Assembly: GCA_956465555.1 (NCBI GenBank)
Contig: OY101115.1
Coordinates: 4,316,120-4,380,119 of the forward strand
DNA length: 64,000 bases
Direction: 5' to 3'
Source of the DNA: Nitzschia sp. pyKryTriq1
Taxonomy: Eukaryota; Bacillariophyta; Bacillariophyceae; Bacillariales; Bacillariaceae
The notes under the pieces were generated by a model. The model saw nothing but the letters and a program-made list of their open reading frames with translations. It was not told the DNA's origin and did not search any database. Of this stretch, positions 9,256 through 19,603 are shown piece by piece. Every line of letters begins with the position of its first letter. Within the stretch, counting starts at the first letter, position 1. A program made the translations under genes and the position numbers.

Positions 9256-11994
9256 ATGAGCCAATACGGCTATGATTATTACGACCTCCTCCGCGAATCT
9301 TTCGCATCGAGCAGCAATTTTACAGTCATCCCCTTGGTAGACAAGGATCAGCACGAGACTGAAATCTCTGGCTATCATGTCGGTCGGAATTTACACTGGC
9401 TGCCAGAGACTGACGAAATTCTGTGCCATATTCCCATCATCTTCCGTTGGAGCCAGGACCAGGATGATATCTCCAGCGAGGCGTACGGGGGGTCTGCCGC
9501 TGCTCTCTTGGCGATAAATCATTTCAATACGGGCAATAGTAGTATTGTCAACGAGCTGGAAAATATTCAGGAGAGATGCCCGATACGATTTACAACCGAG
9601 TTGATTGACTCCCGGTCCAGTGGTTCCGTGGCCATGCAATCGTTGACGAGACTTTTGACCAGAAGATCAGACGACTTTGAATCTCCTCAGCCATGCTCCC
9701 TGATTGGATCGAGTTTGAGTTCGACGACAAGATTGCTGGCCACTGTGACTGGCGTATACGACCTACCCCACGTGACTTCTTCGGCGTCGAGTGTGGAATT
9801 GGACGATGAAATTGAATACCCTCTGTTTGCTCGGACACATCCCTCCGATGCCAGTATGGCCCAACTGAGTATCAACTATTTATCGACCCAGCTTGGCGTG
9901 GAATATGCTGCTGTCTTGTATGTTGACAATACATTTGGAAATTCATACAACTCGGAATTACTCAAACAGGCTTCACTCTACAACATGACTATTGTGTCGG
10001 AAGGATTCCGATCTGGAGCCACGGATGAGGAAGTCAGTGCAGCACTCGAGCGACTCAAGAAAAGTGGGTATCGCTACGTCTTGGGAGTTTTCTTTTCTGG
10101 TGACTATGAGCGCATCATGACTCGTGCTATGGAATTGGAGATTGCAGGGCCGGATACCTTTTGGATGTTCAATGGGGCACTAGCATCCATGTTTATCAAC
10201 GGTCATCTCAGTGTTGAAAAAGACTCTCCACTGGCACAGGCAACATTCGGAACTGCTATACTATCGGACGAGGGAGGCCTTCCAGGGTTAGATCTTTATC
10301 ATGATCGATTTTTGACGCAATGGAGGGGCATTGGGGGGAACAAGGAATTGCTAGATTACATAAATGCCAAGCAACCCAAGTCGAGCACTCTGTCATTTGA
10401 CCGGACAAGCAGTTACTTCGAGTGGCTAGCTCCAAGTCATATTTCGGCGTTTAGTTATGACGCTGTTGTCGGACTCGGGCTTTCCGCGTGCAAGACGTAT
10501 GAGGAAAACAAGCAGCTGAATCCGGACGCGGGAATATTTTCAGGGCAGCAGCATCATGCGGAGTTCGTTAAAACAAGATTTAACGGTGCCAGTGGGGATG
10601 TCATAATTGGACCCGACTCCTTTTCTCGAAAAGCGAACTCTACCTACCATGTTGTCAGTAACATTCTGCCTCGCAGTGGATTGCCATCGACTAGCGCCAC
10701 AAACGAGAATTTTCAAGGTCAGCCGTGGATAGTCTTTGATACCTCCACCCTATCATGGCAACGTTATGACGAAATCAATGAATTTATATACTCGGGCGGA
10801 TCCGCCGTGCCACCCCAACAGATTCCAGCAGCGCAGATGGATTATTTAGAAGTTTCTCCCGCTGTTCGAGGAGTTTGCTTGACACTAGGAGGTCTAGCAA
10901 TGTTCTTGTCGATTTGTTTCTATGCATACTGCTGCGTTGTCCAACGAAACCATCGGGTAATTCGAGCCGCTCAGCCGTTGTTTTTGGGCTTGATTTGCTT
11001 GGGCTCTCTGATCTTGGCATCGTCCATCATTCCAGCTTCATTTGATGATACGGTTGTATCCGCAAGAGGAGCCGACGTGGCCTGTGTGGCAAAATTCTGG
11101 CTCTTTCCCATGGGATTCTGCCTCATATTCTCAGCCCTTTTCAGCAAATTGTGGAGAATCAATAAATTGCTATCCAATGCCATTACCTTTCAACGCATCC
11201 AAGTCACTGCATTTGATGTGATGATTCCTTTGATTGTCCTAATGGGGTCCAACGTGTTGGTGTTGACGCTATGGACAATACTGGATCCGCCCTATCTGGA
11301 ACGCGAGGTACTGGAAACGGATCAGTACGGAAGGCCATCCGAAACAAGGGGCTTTTGTTACTCGGATAATCAAGAGTACTTTTTGTATCCACTGGTGGCC
11401 ATCAACGGTGTTGCCCTGATACTCGCTCTGTGGCAAGCGTGGATTGGACGTGGCATCACAACCGAGTTTAGTGAATCCAAGTTCGTTGCCATGGCAACCG
11501 TTTGCATCTTTCAAGCCATATTCATGGGAGTCCCAATCATGATTATCGCTGATGACGACTCGACAGCTTACTTGTTCGTGTACACGACGATTGTGTCAGT
11601 TATTTGCTTTTCCATCCTATTATTGATATTCGTCCCGAAGATAATGGCAATTCGCTCCAACGATCCTGCATCGGCTCCATCCGTGTCGATAACGAATTCC
11701 AGTATGAGGGTTGGTGGCAAGAAAGTCAAACTCGGCGGCTCTTCGTCATTCAACAACACCGACACTGGCAACAACAACATTGGGCGAGTCTCCATGTCCG
11801 GAGAAGTGCAGTCTTCACAAGGCTTTGTCATCCCAGAAATGAGTCGAGGACAAAGCAATAGTTCCGACAATAACTCGAGGGGGAGAGAATCAAAGGAATC
11901 ATCATCCCAAGGGCGCCTCTCCTCTGTCGTAGAGGAAAGTGGCGAGTTGTCTACTACAAAGGACACTGGGGCTCTGCAGGTAGCAAGTCAGTAG
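9256..11994 (+). CDS. Class C G-protein-coupled receptor, GABA-B-receptor-like
   Basis: A 912-residue protein. Residues about 60-470 form an extracellular periplasmic-binding-like (ANF/Venus flytrap) ligand domain, with SAAALLAINHFN near 77, PCSLIGSSLSSTTRLLA near 146 and YAAVLYVDNTFGNSY near 218. Residues about 535-800 hold seven hydrophobic segments of the 7tm_3 type, with RAAQPLFLGLICLGSLILASS in the second and a Cys-containing extracellular loop. The tail (800-912) is Ser/Asn-rich and probably cytoplasmic. The family couples ligand binding to G proteins; the ligand here is unknown. Odd: no signal peptide precedes the ligand domain. The frame is open upstream only to 9187 with no earlier ATG, so a 5' exon may be missing from this model. 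Confidence 0.9.
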   Translation: MSQYGYDYYDLLRESFASSSNFTVIPLVDKDQHETEISGYHVGRNLHWLPETDEILCHIPIIFRWSQDQDDISSEAYGGSAAALLAINHFNTGNSSIVNELENIQERCPIRFTTELIDSRSSGSVAMQSLTRLLTRRSDDFESPQPCSLIGSSLSSTTRLLATVTGVYDLPHVTSSASSVELDDEIEYPLFARTHPSDASMAQLSINYLSTQLGVEYAAVLYVDNTFGNSYNSELLKQASLYNMTIVSEGFRSGATDEEVSAALERLKKSGYRYVLGVFFSGDYERIMTRAMELEIAGPDTFWMFNGALASMFINGHLSVEKDSPLAQATFGTAILSDEGGLPGLDLYHDRFLTQWRGIGGNKELLDYINAKQPKSSTLSFDRTSSYFEWLAPSHISAFSYDAVVGLGLSACKTYEENKQLNPDAGIFSGQQHHAEFVKTRFNGASGDVIIGPDSFSRKANSTYHVVSNILPRSGLPSTSATNENFQGQPWIVFDTSTLSWQRYDEINEFIYSGGSAVPPQQIPAAQMDYLEVSPAVRGVCLTLGGLAMFLSICFYAYCCVVQRNHRVIRAAQPLFLGLICLGSLILASSIIPASFDDTVVSARGADVACVAKFWLFPMGFCLIFSALFSKLWRINKLLSNAITFQRIQVTAFDVMIPLIVLMGSNVLVLTLWTILDPPYLEREVLETDQYGRPSETRGFCYSDNQEYFLYPLVAINGVALILALWQAWIGRGITTEFSESKFVAMATVCIFQAIFMGVPIMIIADDDSTAYLFVYTTIVSVICFSILLLIFVPKIMAIRSNDPASAPSVSITNSSMRVGGKKVKLGGSSSFNNTDTGNNNIGRVSMSGEVQSSQGFVIPEMSRGQSNSSDNNSRGRESKESSSQGRLSSVVEESGELSTTKDTGALQVASQ

Positions 11995-12376
11995 CACAAC
12001 TCTAGACTACTTAAGCAATCAGTAACATTGACATGTTTCTATATAAAAGAGCAGATTTGCGTTGTAGCTCTTGTCTGTGATCATGTTGTAATGCAGGAGT
12101 AATCCATAAATAAAAATGAAATGGTGCTACTTTGGAGCCAACCCTTTTGCTGTCATACTTTGTCATTCTTCTTTGCTCGTAGGGTTGCGAACTCTGTGCA
12201 TCATTCTATGTTCTGCTTGTCTCTTTCACACTGACTCTTTCTGTACATATGATGATGATGCTTTCCGCATCCGAAACTACTGTAGTTTCTAGTTGCGGAT
12301 CGCCTGCAATTCAAATGGCTAGAAAGAAATGATGGGAGTGTCGTCTCTTCAATCGTGCATGCTCGCATTCATTCCT
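11995..12376. other. Convergent 3' intergenic region
   Basis: 382 bp. An AATAAA-like poly(A) signal occurs in CCATAAATAAAAATG near 12105-12118 for the GPCR gene. Nothing else seen. Confidence 0.5.
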
Positions 12377-13411
12377 TTAGAATGAAAGATTGTCCACCTT
12401 TTCCTTGACTTCTCGAATGGGCGCGATGAAGTTGGAGTCCATCGCACTGCTCATGCTGTCCTTGGCTCCTTGAATGGGCGTAAGGAAATTGGTATCGACC
12501 GCACTAGCCACACTTTCTTTGGCTCCTTGAATCGGTGCGACTACATTCGCGTCTACGGCACTGAGCAGACTTTGCTTGGCTTCCTGGATAGGCGCCACGA
12601 AAGTAGTGTCTACCGTCCGCGAGAGTGATTCCGTCGCTTGGTGCATGGGCTGCACAATGGTGGAATCCGTGGCTTGATGAAAGGCTTCACTCCACTGGTC
12701 CACATAGGGAGCAGCCACAACAGCCACCTCGGATCTCGCCTCTTCAACATAGGGTGCCGCAAACTCGGAAACCTCATGGGAGGCATCTTGGATCACAGGA
12801 ATTGCCGCTTGCACGCCTGACACTAGGGCTTTGGCAATGATCGGCACTACCACCTGGAGTCCCTCCCAGGCTGCCACTATCAGCGTTCCGATGAGCGCCA
12901 TCAATGCCGATAGCATCTTGAAGAGTTCTTTGGCAAACTCATCGCTCAAAGCACCCGCTGCAGAGGAGGCCACGTCTCCCACAGCCATGAGCAAGGTGGA
13001 TGTCACAGTGTACACCACGGCGAGTCCTGCTGCAATCATGCCACCTTTGACGACAAGTTCGACCCAGACCGGAGATGATAATTCCTCCTCACTGGTGCCA
13101 CCTACTACTGATTTTGAGGTGGTGGAGGTCATCTCGTCTGAATTGTTGTTGCTGTTGTTGTTATCCGCCGAAGACGAGACGCCGAGCTTCGTGATACTGC
13201 GACCGGTACAGGTAGCACTTCTCCGGGAGCAGGTAGAGGTCGAGGATGACGACGACGACACCATAGCATCCGCATGATGACAGCAGCGAGACGATGATGC
13301 TAGTAGAATGGGTGCTTGAAAGGCAGTGGTCGGTCGCAGGACGGCAACCATCACGCCAAGGAGAAGCATCATCATCTCCAAAACGGAAATTCTGCTGGTA
13401 TTCATCATCAT
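12377..13411 (-). CDS. Plastid-targeted membrane protein with C-terminal 19-residue repeats
   Basis: A 344-residue protein of unknown function. I start it at 13411 because the following residues form a signal peptide ending in TAFQAP, a diatom plastid-targeting motif; the upstream in-frame extension to 13648 begins with TTG. Residues about 90-100 are Asn/Ser-rich. Two hydrophobic segments follow (near 120-145 and 160-205), then paired SEFAAPYVEEARSEVAVVAAPYV words, then five 19-residue repeats with the core VDxNFxAPIQxAKxSxxSA (about 12385-12672 on the plus strand). The repeats look amphipathic and may form helices on a membrane surface. The gene converges with the GPCR gene. Confidence 0.7.
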   Translation of the reverse strand: MMMNTSRISVLEMMMLLLGVMVAVLRPTTAFQAPILLASSSRCCHHADAMVSSSSSSTSTCSRRSATCTGRSITKLGVSSSADNNNSNNNSDEMTSTTSKSVVGGTSEEELSSPVWVELVVKGGMIAAGLAVVYTVTSTLLMAVGDVASSAAGALSDEFAKELFKMLSALMALIGTLIVAAWEGLQVVVPIIAKALVSGVQAAIPVIQDASHEVSEFAAPYVEEARSEVAVVAAPYVDQWSEAFHQATDSTIVQPMHQATESLSRTVDTTFVAPIQEAKQSLLSAVDANVVAPIQGAKESVASAVDTNFLTPIQGAKDSMSSAMDSNFIAPIREVKEKVDNLSF

Positions 13412-14407
13412 TATGATCAAAAGAAGTATGTATTCACTCGTAGAATACAGACGGACGTTGACTGTTTGGAAAACTGAAATTGAGGGAGCAGTGCAAGAGC
13501 AGGCACATACAAGCAACAGCACAAAGATGTTGATGATGATATTATGATGAACGTATTGGTTCGTACCGGTACCAGGTACTGGTAGTCTTCCAGTAGTCGA
13601 GAGGATAATGAGAGTATTACTGTAGCAATGCAATGACCCAAGATCCAATCAAAAGAAATCCTTCGAGCAAAAGACACGGGTTTTTGAAAGTTCTCATGAT
13701 GCCGAACATATGCTGGTCTGTCCATCGATCACCAGCACACTACTTTCCATCTTCATCTTTGACCTTGCTTTGACGGGCACAACAACAATGGACACAGACA
13801 AACATACTTACAGATAACATACAGTAGTTAGTGCGCCGCTGACGTAAGTGTCTGATGAATTGTGACGTGTCGGGAAGTTTTTCCGAAGATGGAACAGTGG
13901 TGGAATGCCGCAGAATACTTCCACAGAATGGAATGTCATAGAATCTCCGTCTGCGGTCCCGCGTTCACATGGACTGCCTGTCGTGTCATTCTGCTGGAAG
14001 TCTTCGCAGTGGACTGTTCTGGCGGCGGTTACTACCGGCACAGTACTACCCTCGGTAGCAGTAGTACTGGTAGCTACTACTAGTAGTAGTAGTGCAGTAG
14101 TAGAGAACTCTATCATTAATCAGCACGTTGAACGGTATGATACAGTATCTGGAGCTGCTACAGAAAACTACTACAGCTGGTTTTGTCCTCAAGATTAGTA
14201 GTAGTAGCTACTACCGGTAGTAGAGTTGCCACTATCTCTAGTTGCTCTCGAGCGTCAAGGTAGTAGTTAAATTCGACACTGCACTCCTTTTTCGCTACGC
14301 TTTACTACGATATACTACTGAATATAGACTACTCTACTAGTAGTAGAGTAGAGCAGAGCAGAGCAGAGTAGCAAAGCAAAAGTAGCGTAGCGTGGCTGGT
14401 CTAGCAA
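13412..14407. other. Intergenic with TAGTAG/CTACTA repeats
   Basis: About 1 kb upstream of the plastid repeat-protein gene and downstream of the first HSF gene. It contains a GTACCGGTACCAGGTACTGG word at about 13564-13583 and the TAG-rich block at 14031-14399. One minus-strand frame (13808-14116) begins like a signal peptide but I do not call it. Confidence 0.55.
14031..14399. repeat. TAG/CTA trinucleotide block with palindromes
   Basis: Degenerate TAGTAGTAG and CTACTACTA runs, including CTACTACCGGTAGTAG and a perfect palindrome at 14329-14351 with arms CTACTCTACT around AGT. The same palindrome recurs at 28129-28151. A GCAGA/GTAGA run follows at 14345-14375. Confidence 0.75.
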
Positions 14408-15405
14408 TCATGAGCATGTACACTGGCAACCTTGTAACGATCCATCATTTTGGTAGTTGTTGAAAAACCCCGTAATCGTTTCCATCGACAAGGGTTCTGT
14501 CAGCCAAGGATCCGCACCGCAATTCGGTAATCGATCATCCCTCAAGGGAGTCGGTTCAATGATAAGTTCGTGTTCGGCCATGGGTGTTGGGGCAATCGTA
14601 TAATCAATTGGGAAGTTGTACCTCTGGCTGTCGAATAACGAGGAGCCATTGTATTGCGTCGTCACGCCGCCCTCCTCCTCGGTGCAAAATGCCTCAAACA
14701 AACCCTGCCATCCCGGTGCATCATCGCACATGATATCTGTGATCGGAACCAGAGATTTTAATGAAGAAGAACAGGGAGGAGCATTGGACTGTGTTGAGGG
14801 GGAATACTTGTTTTTTCGCATTGGAAAGTCGAGGGTTTGGGAGGTTCTTTCGAAGTGGGACAGGGGCTCTGCAATTGTTGGAAGTCGTCGTTGAGCCGCT
14901 GCCAGGACAAATGATTTAACTGGAAGCATGAATCTTTCAGGCGAACAATAGCGACTCATAGAATCGCAAAGTGATCTGTTTCCTCGGATAAAGTATGGGT
15001 GTGCCCAGCCTCCCTTGTATGGTCCTTTTAGGATGCGCACCCAGTGCCACATATTTCTGTATAGGAAGAACACGAGAGAAAAACATCAGAGAGAAAAACG
15101 TCACAAACAAACATCCAGAGTCAGAAACGAAAACGAAACGCAGTTTCTTCGCGAATCCAATGGACGTACAATTGGCGTTCAAATGATCGATACTTAGTTT
15201 GGCTAAGTCCAAAGCTAGGGAGAATCTTTAGAAGTCGATCGGGGTCATGCACCATGATCGCAGATCCATTTGGAACCCAACAGACAATATCGGACAGTCC
15301 CTTTTGCTCTGCGAAAGTGATGAGATCCCAGAGCTTTCCGGGGAATTGGTCAAGGGCAGAGCCTCGACCTGGAAGAGTTTTGTTTGTCTTCGGTTGCGAT
15401 CCCAT
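14408..15405 (-). CDS. Heat shock transcription factor (HSF), paralog A
   Basis: Two exons, complement(14408..15056, 15170..15405), encode 294 residues. The HSF DNA-binding domain spans about residues 20-115: FPGKLWDLITFAEQKGLSDI, then VPNGSAIMVHDPDRL, then LSQTKYRSFERQLNMWHW, then GGWAHPYFIRGN. The 113-bp intron splits the codon for Leu in RQLNMW; its donor is GTACGT and its acceptor ACAG, and removal restores the exact motif seen in paralog B. HSFs bind nGAAn repeats; diatoms have a greatly expanded HSF family. The C-terminal half is divergent, without a clear HR-A/B heptad repeat, and ends in a Cys-rich GCQCTC tail. Confidence 0.9.
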
Positions 15406-16323
15406 GGCTATCGCTGCACCGTTGTGCTGTATCGTTTTCTAAATTTGTGGTGGTCTCCTGTTTTGTGAGTGGTGATTATTGCCATAGACCATACCGGTAG
15501 TACGAAGTACCGCTTCTGGTAGTAGTTGTGAGTTGCGCGAGAGTCGGCGAAGCCCGAGGAACAAAGAATTCGGATAAATACATCATATTATCCCCGTCGC
15601 TCGAAAATTCACGAAAGAAAGATGACTACTGTACTGTACCTCGACCCATCACCACGTAGCTCGTAGTAGGGATTACACCGACCTTGTCTTTCCTGCATGC
15701 AGCTTCGAAAATGATCAGACACAAATAATGAGATGCGCCATTCTTCCTGATGATGGGCGTGGTGGGTAAAAATAATTTGAGCTGGTTGACTTTGCCACGC
15801 GGGCTTTGTAGCAATAACAATAATAATGGAGAAGATTTTTTCGTCTGCATTTTTTTTATAATTGGGTGGTCGATGGAGTCAGTCAGTCATCAGTTTTGCT
15901 AGACTAGCTAGTACCGGTGGTTGCGAACAGAGTTGTCCGAATCTAGTAGCTCTAGTCTGCTGGTACGACTCCAGGTAATTGGAGAACGGGAGGAGCGAAG
16001 GTATATGCATATTCGTACACATTGCTCCTCTAAGGTAGAACATTTATCAATTGGATATGCGGTGGTTTCTAATGATTCTAACCCGCTACCATGGAGATCA
16101 TCTATGATGTGGCCGGTTAACGCCCCCCGTTGAAGCCACGAGCGACACAGGTGGCTGCCTGTTCCACTGTTGTGCACCAGAGGGCTTGTATATACATCGA
16201 AGGCCAGTCCAGGACATTGTCGCAAGACGTTATTGACCGATACCCTTCCATAGCAGTAGTACTATGTCTCTCCGTCTCCTCACGTAGAGTAGATACTTGT
16301 AGCAAGACTTGTTCCAAGAAAGA
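15406..16323. other. Spacer between the two HSF genes
   Basis: 918 bp. I see AT-rich and ACTACCGGTAG words but no gene, RNA or clear heat-shock element array. Confidence 0.55.
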
Positions 16324-17079
16324 CTAGAAAATGGCGTCGAATGCCTCGGCGGACAGTGGCTCCAACAATTGATTCATGCCAGCATGTTCCGGTATCGGGG
16401 TGGGTTCGTACATTTGTCCCGATTGAGGAAACGATAACGGGTCGAAAGGTTCTTCAATGAAATGCAACAACTGTCTTTCAAGGAGACTTGAATCTTCATC
16501 ACAGGTAGTTGTAGGAAGGGGCTCCCAGTCATCCTCGGCAACCTTCATTGGCGTTGAGCGAAGCTTGCAAGTATTCAGTGGTTCCATGCTGGGAACAATG
16601 TCATTATTTATTCTGATCAAAGGGAAGTCGATCTTTTCACTCTCCTTGATTGGAGTAGCGCTCATGTTGGTAGTAGTTTGCATCACATTCGGAGAATTCA
16701 TAAGGACCTGAAGAATGGATAATTTTGGAATACCATGTCGGCTCATGAAACTACAAAGGACTTTGTTCCCTCGGATAAAGTACGGGTGGATCCACCCTCC
16801 CTTGAAGGGTCCGTCGAGAATGCGCTCCCAGTGCCACATGTTTAGCTGCCGTTGAAACGAGCGATACTTCGTTTGGCTGAATCCGAAATGCGGAAGGATT
16901 TGCAACAGTTTTTCAGGATCGTGTACCAAGATCGCTCTTCCATTCTGAACCCAAGAAATAACATTGTCAAGTCCCTCCCGTTCGGTAAAGGTCATGAGAT
17001 CATGAAGCTTTCCTGGAAACTGAGCGCTTGCCGCTCCGCGGGCAGGGTTTTGGAGTCCGTTTCTCGGTGCTGAGCCCAT
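16324..17079 (-). CDS. Heat shock transcription factor (HSF), paralog B
   Basis: A single-exon 251-residue HSF, same strand and about 0.9 kb upstream of paralog A. The DNA-binding domain (about 20-115) reads FPGKLHDLMTFTEREGLDNV, VQNGRAILVHDPEKLLQILP, SQTKYRSFQRQLNMWHW and GGWIHPYFIRGN. At the position where paralog A has an intron (within RQLNMW) the coding sequence here is continuous. Outside the DNA-binding domain the two share short words: MSR near 120 and, at the C terminus, PTPxxEH and EPLSxE. This supports a tandem duplication. Nuclear transcription factor; targets cannot be inferred. Confidence 0.92.
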   Translation of the reverse strand: MGSAPRNGLQNPARGAASAQFPGKLHDLMTFTEREGLDNVISWVQNGRAILVHDPEKLLQILPHFGFSQTKYRSFQRQLNMWHWERILDGPFKGGWIHPYFIRGNKVLCSFMSRHGIPKLSILQVLMNSPNVMQTTTNMSATPIKESEKIDFPLIRINNDIVPSMEPLNTCKLRSTPMKVAEDDWEPLPTTTCDEDSSLLERQLLHFIEEPFDPLSFPQSGQMYEPTPIPEHAGMNQLLEPLSAEAFDAIF

Positions 17080-17975
17080 TGTGTCTGTGATGATTGAAGC
17101 TGGTTGGCAGTTGTTGACTGATAATCGATTGTCGGTATTTGGTCGACGAGTGTCACGGTATGTGGATATTGTGAGATGTGATCTGATGAGATGCTTTGCT
17201 TTGAGTTTTTTTTTGTGAGCTCGTCACTGACGATCTGCGATTTTTCTTCTTCATGCGCTGGCGGCAGCCGCCACCCAGGTTACCAAAATAGCCTCATATC
17301 GTGGTAGGGAACTCTTCCTCGGAACAATTTCAATACCGCAAAGATCATCTGTCTTATATACGCAACTCTTTCGTATAAATACTACCACTCTCGGCGCGGT
17401 GGAACTTGAAACGGCACACTGTGCCAAGACGTTATGGATCCCTTTAAAAATACTAATTGCCTGGTGAGTAGATGTCCGATAACAGCTTTTAGGTCCTCCG
17501 CAACTCCGCGTTATCGGTAGCGCTTCGTCTCTGCGTTCGGTCCGAGCGAGTGAGAACGCCAGCGTGGCGGCGGGTGGCGGTGTGCAAGTACACGTACCAG
17601 TACCGGTTGTTCAACCAGTTATCCTTTGTTCAACTGTTCTCTTGTTGTTCGGAGTGCAGTTTTACAGTAGTCCGTGTGCCAGCGTGGTGCATGTTCTCTA
17701 CCACACCGGTCACCGCGTACAACCTGTATTGTAAGGCCGAAAAGGAATCGGGAATCTGGAATTTTGTGACGAGGGGCGGACGAGAGGGCACGAAGAAAAA
17801 AAGAATGATGCCAACAATAAGCGAAGCCCGCAAAAGCGAAAGGTGAAGGAGAGAAAGGAGAAGGATCAACGGAGCGACGATGGCGAGAGCCTCTTTCCCG
17901 GCCCTTTGGGCGTGGACCTTTAGACTACACTACATGATCTTGTACTGGTACACTACGAGTACCCTTGCTTTGAAG
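17080..17975. other. Divergent promoter region (HSF-B / pyruvate carrier)
   Basis: About 900 bp between divergent genes, with a GTACACGTACCAGTACCGG word near 17586-17604 and an inverted GCTGGCGGCAGCCGCC patch near 17260. No gene seen. Confidence 0.55.
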
Positions 17976-19035
17976 ATGCTCGTGTTCTCAATCGCCTCGT
18001 CATCGCGAGCAATCTCCAGCTCATCGCTGCGAATATCCAAGTCGGCAATTAGACGACGATGGCAATCGTCGACTCCTCCTCCAACGACCAAGGAGGTCGA
18101 GAATGGGGTTTCCAGCAAGAAATCGTTCTGGACAAACGCCGAGGTATGACTTGCGATTGCGGCTTTCCTCTTATAGAGGACTCACTCCTTGACTGGCGGA
18201 CTCATTCACTCCTGACGAGCCTCACCTTTTCCGTGTCTTTGCTCGACTAGACTTGGGGCTTCATGTCCGCAATGGCAGGATGGACAATGTCTATAGCTGC
18301 AATTTCAGACGCGGTCAGTAAAGGACCCGAAGTGATTTCCTTGCCCATGACATCCGTCCTTGTTCTTTATTCTTCGCTTTTTCTGAGGTGGTCGTTCGCG
18401 GTGAAACCACAGAATTTGTTCCTGTACGTAGTAAGCACATTGATTGTTCGTATAGTTTGATAGAAACCGACAAGCTTCAGGCATCAGGGTACACTCACGT
18501 TTGCCATCCCATGAAACATAGAGGCGCTTGTCACTTTACAAATATCTGTGCACAACTCAACCAAGGGCGGCGGGCAATCGAATACAAACTGGAGAACAAT
18601 CTGCGCAATGAAGTCGATGATACAGCTCAGAAGGTTGGGGTGGTAGTCGCTGTCATGGGAGGAGCCATTCTTGGAGGGCCAGTTGTTCAAGCAGCATTGA
18701 TTCGACAAAATCTTGGAAGAGTGTCGGCTATCGCTGCCGCCGATGCGGGACCGTTTACGATACATTTTTGGGCCCCAATGTCAAAATGGTTGCTCAGTGG
18801 CGCGTCACTCTTGGATTACAAACGGCCCACCGATAAAATTTCCATTTCTCAGTACTCATCTCTGACACTCTGTGGTCTTATACATTCATGGTACGCACTT
18901 CTCGTCACTCCAGTCAATTACATGTTATGTAGCGTCAATGTGGCGCTACTGCTGAGCAGTGGCTGGCATCTGGGTCGTAAAATCCATGCGGACTACTTCA
19001 AGAATGAAAAGATTGAAGATACAAACGCTGATTAG
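17976..19035 (+). CDS. Fused mitochondrial pyruvate carrier: MPC1-like plus MPC2-like domains in one chain
   Basis: Three exons, join(17976..18143, 18251..18423, 18522..19035), encode 284 residues. Introns are GTATGA...CTAG and GTACGT...ATAG. Residues 1-35 are Ser/Arg-rich and fit a mitochondrial presequence. Residues about 49-135 match MPC1: WGFMSAMAGW, EVISLPMTSVLVLYS, FLRWSFAVKPQNLFL, then GACHFTNICAQLNQG across the second splice junction. Residues about 192-275 match MPC2: IHFWAPMSKWLL, DYKRPTDKISISQY, LVTPVNYMLCSVN and SGWHLGRK. Between them lies a hydrophobic segment (about 152-174, VGVVVAVMGGAILGGPVV). MPC1 and MPC2 normally form a heterodimer that imports pyruvate across the inner membrane; here both would be one polypeptide. 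An earlier ATG at 17880 would precede the presequence with unrelated residues. Confidence 0.82.
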
Positions 19036-19336
19036 ATCTTTGCCTAGCCTTCGAATGGAACTAGCAGAGGAAACCAGCAGTTACGTTACTGATCTTTTCT
19101 TCACTTTCACCATCGGAACAATGATGAAAGATAGGATAGCGATCAAAAAGTAGGAAAGAAGACACATGTTTTTTAAAAGTTGCTAAGTACGAAAAGTAGC
19201 GGGAAATCTTTTCGCCCATGTCACATTCAAGCAACGCTTGTATACTGTAGTATTCCTATAATTAATATAATAGTACTGACGACTGACGAGAAGTGTGGGC
19301 CTCTCTGTTGAAGCAAGTGGCTATTTACAACTAATC

Positions 19337-19603
19337 TGGAATCCAATAAAGATACCCACTTGATTGTTGCAATAGTCCACTGCGATCTGATATTTCATGC
19401 AAATCGGATTATTAAATTTTTATGTTCCTATCCGATGATATCTTCCTTGTTTCACGTTTCACTTGTTTCTTCTCCAAATAATGGTTGGTCGATAGACAAT
19501 ATCTTTCTTTCTTACGTTGATGTCTCATACCACCATAGATCATATGTATGTATACTGCCTTCATACCTTGGTATGGTCGGTGTCCGACCAGTTTACTCAA
19601 CAC
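19337..19603 (-). repeat. Direct repeat at the distal end of the copia element
   Basis: 267 bp, matching 20638-20904 with an offset of 1301 bp. The outer end on the minus strand reads GTGTTGAGTAAACTGG, with the TGTTG start common in copia LTRs. Confidence 0.85.

Noticed and set aside
12625-13277. Plus-strand open frames opposite the plastid repeat-protein gene
   Set aside because: They mirror a well-supported minus-strand gene with a targeting signal and internal repeats.
13808-14116. Minus-strand frame of 102 codons starting like a signal peptide
   Set aside because: The hydrophobic start is produced by the TAG/CTA repeat block, and the rest has no domain features.
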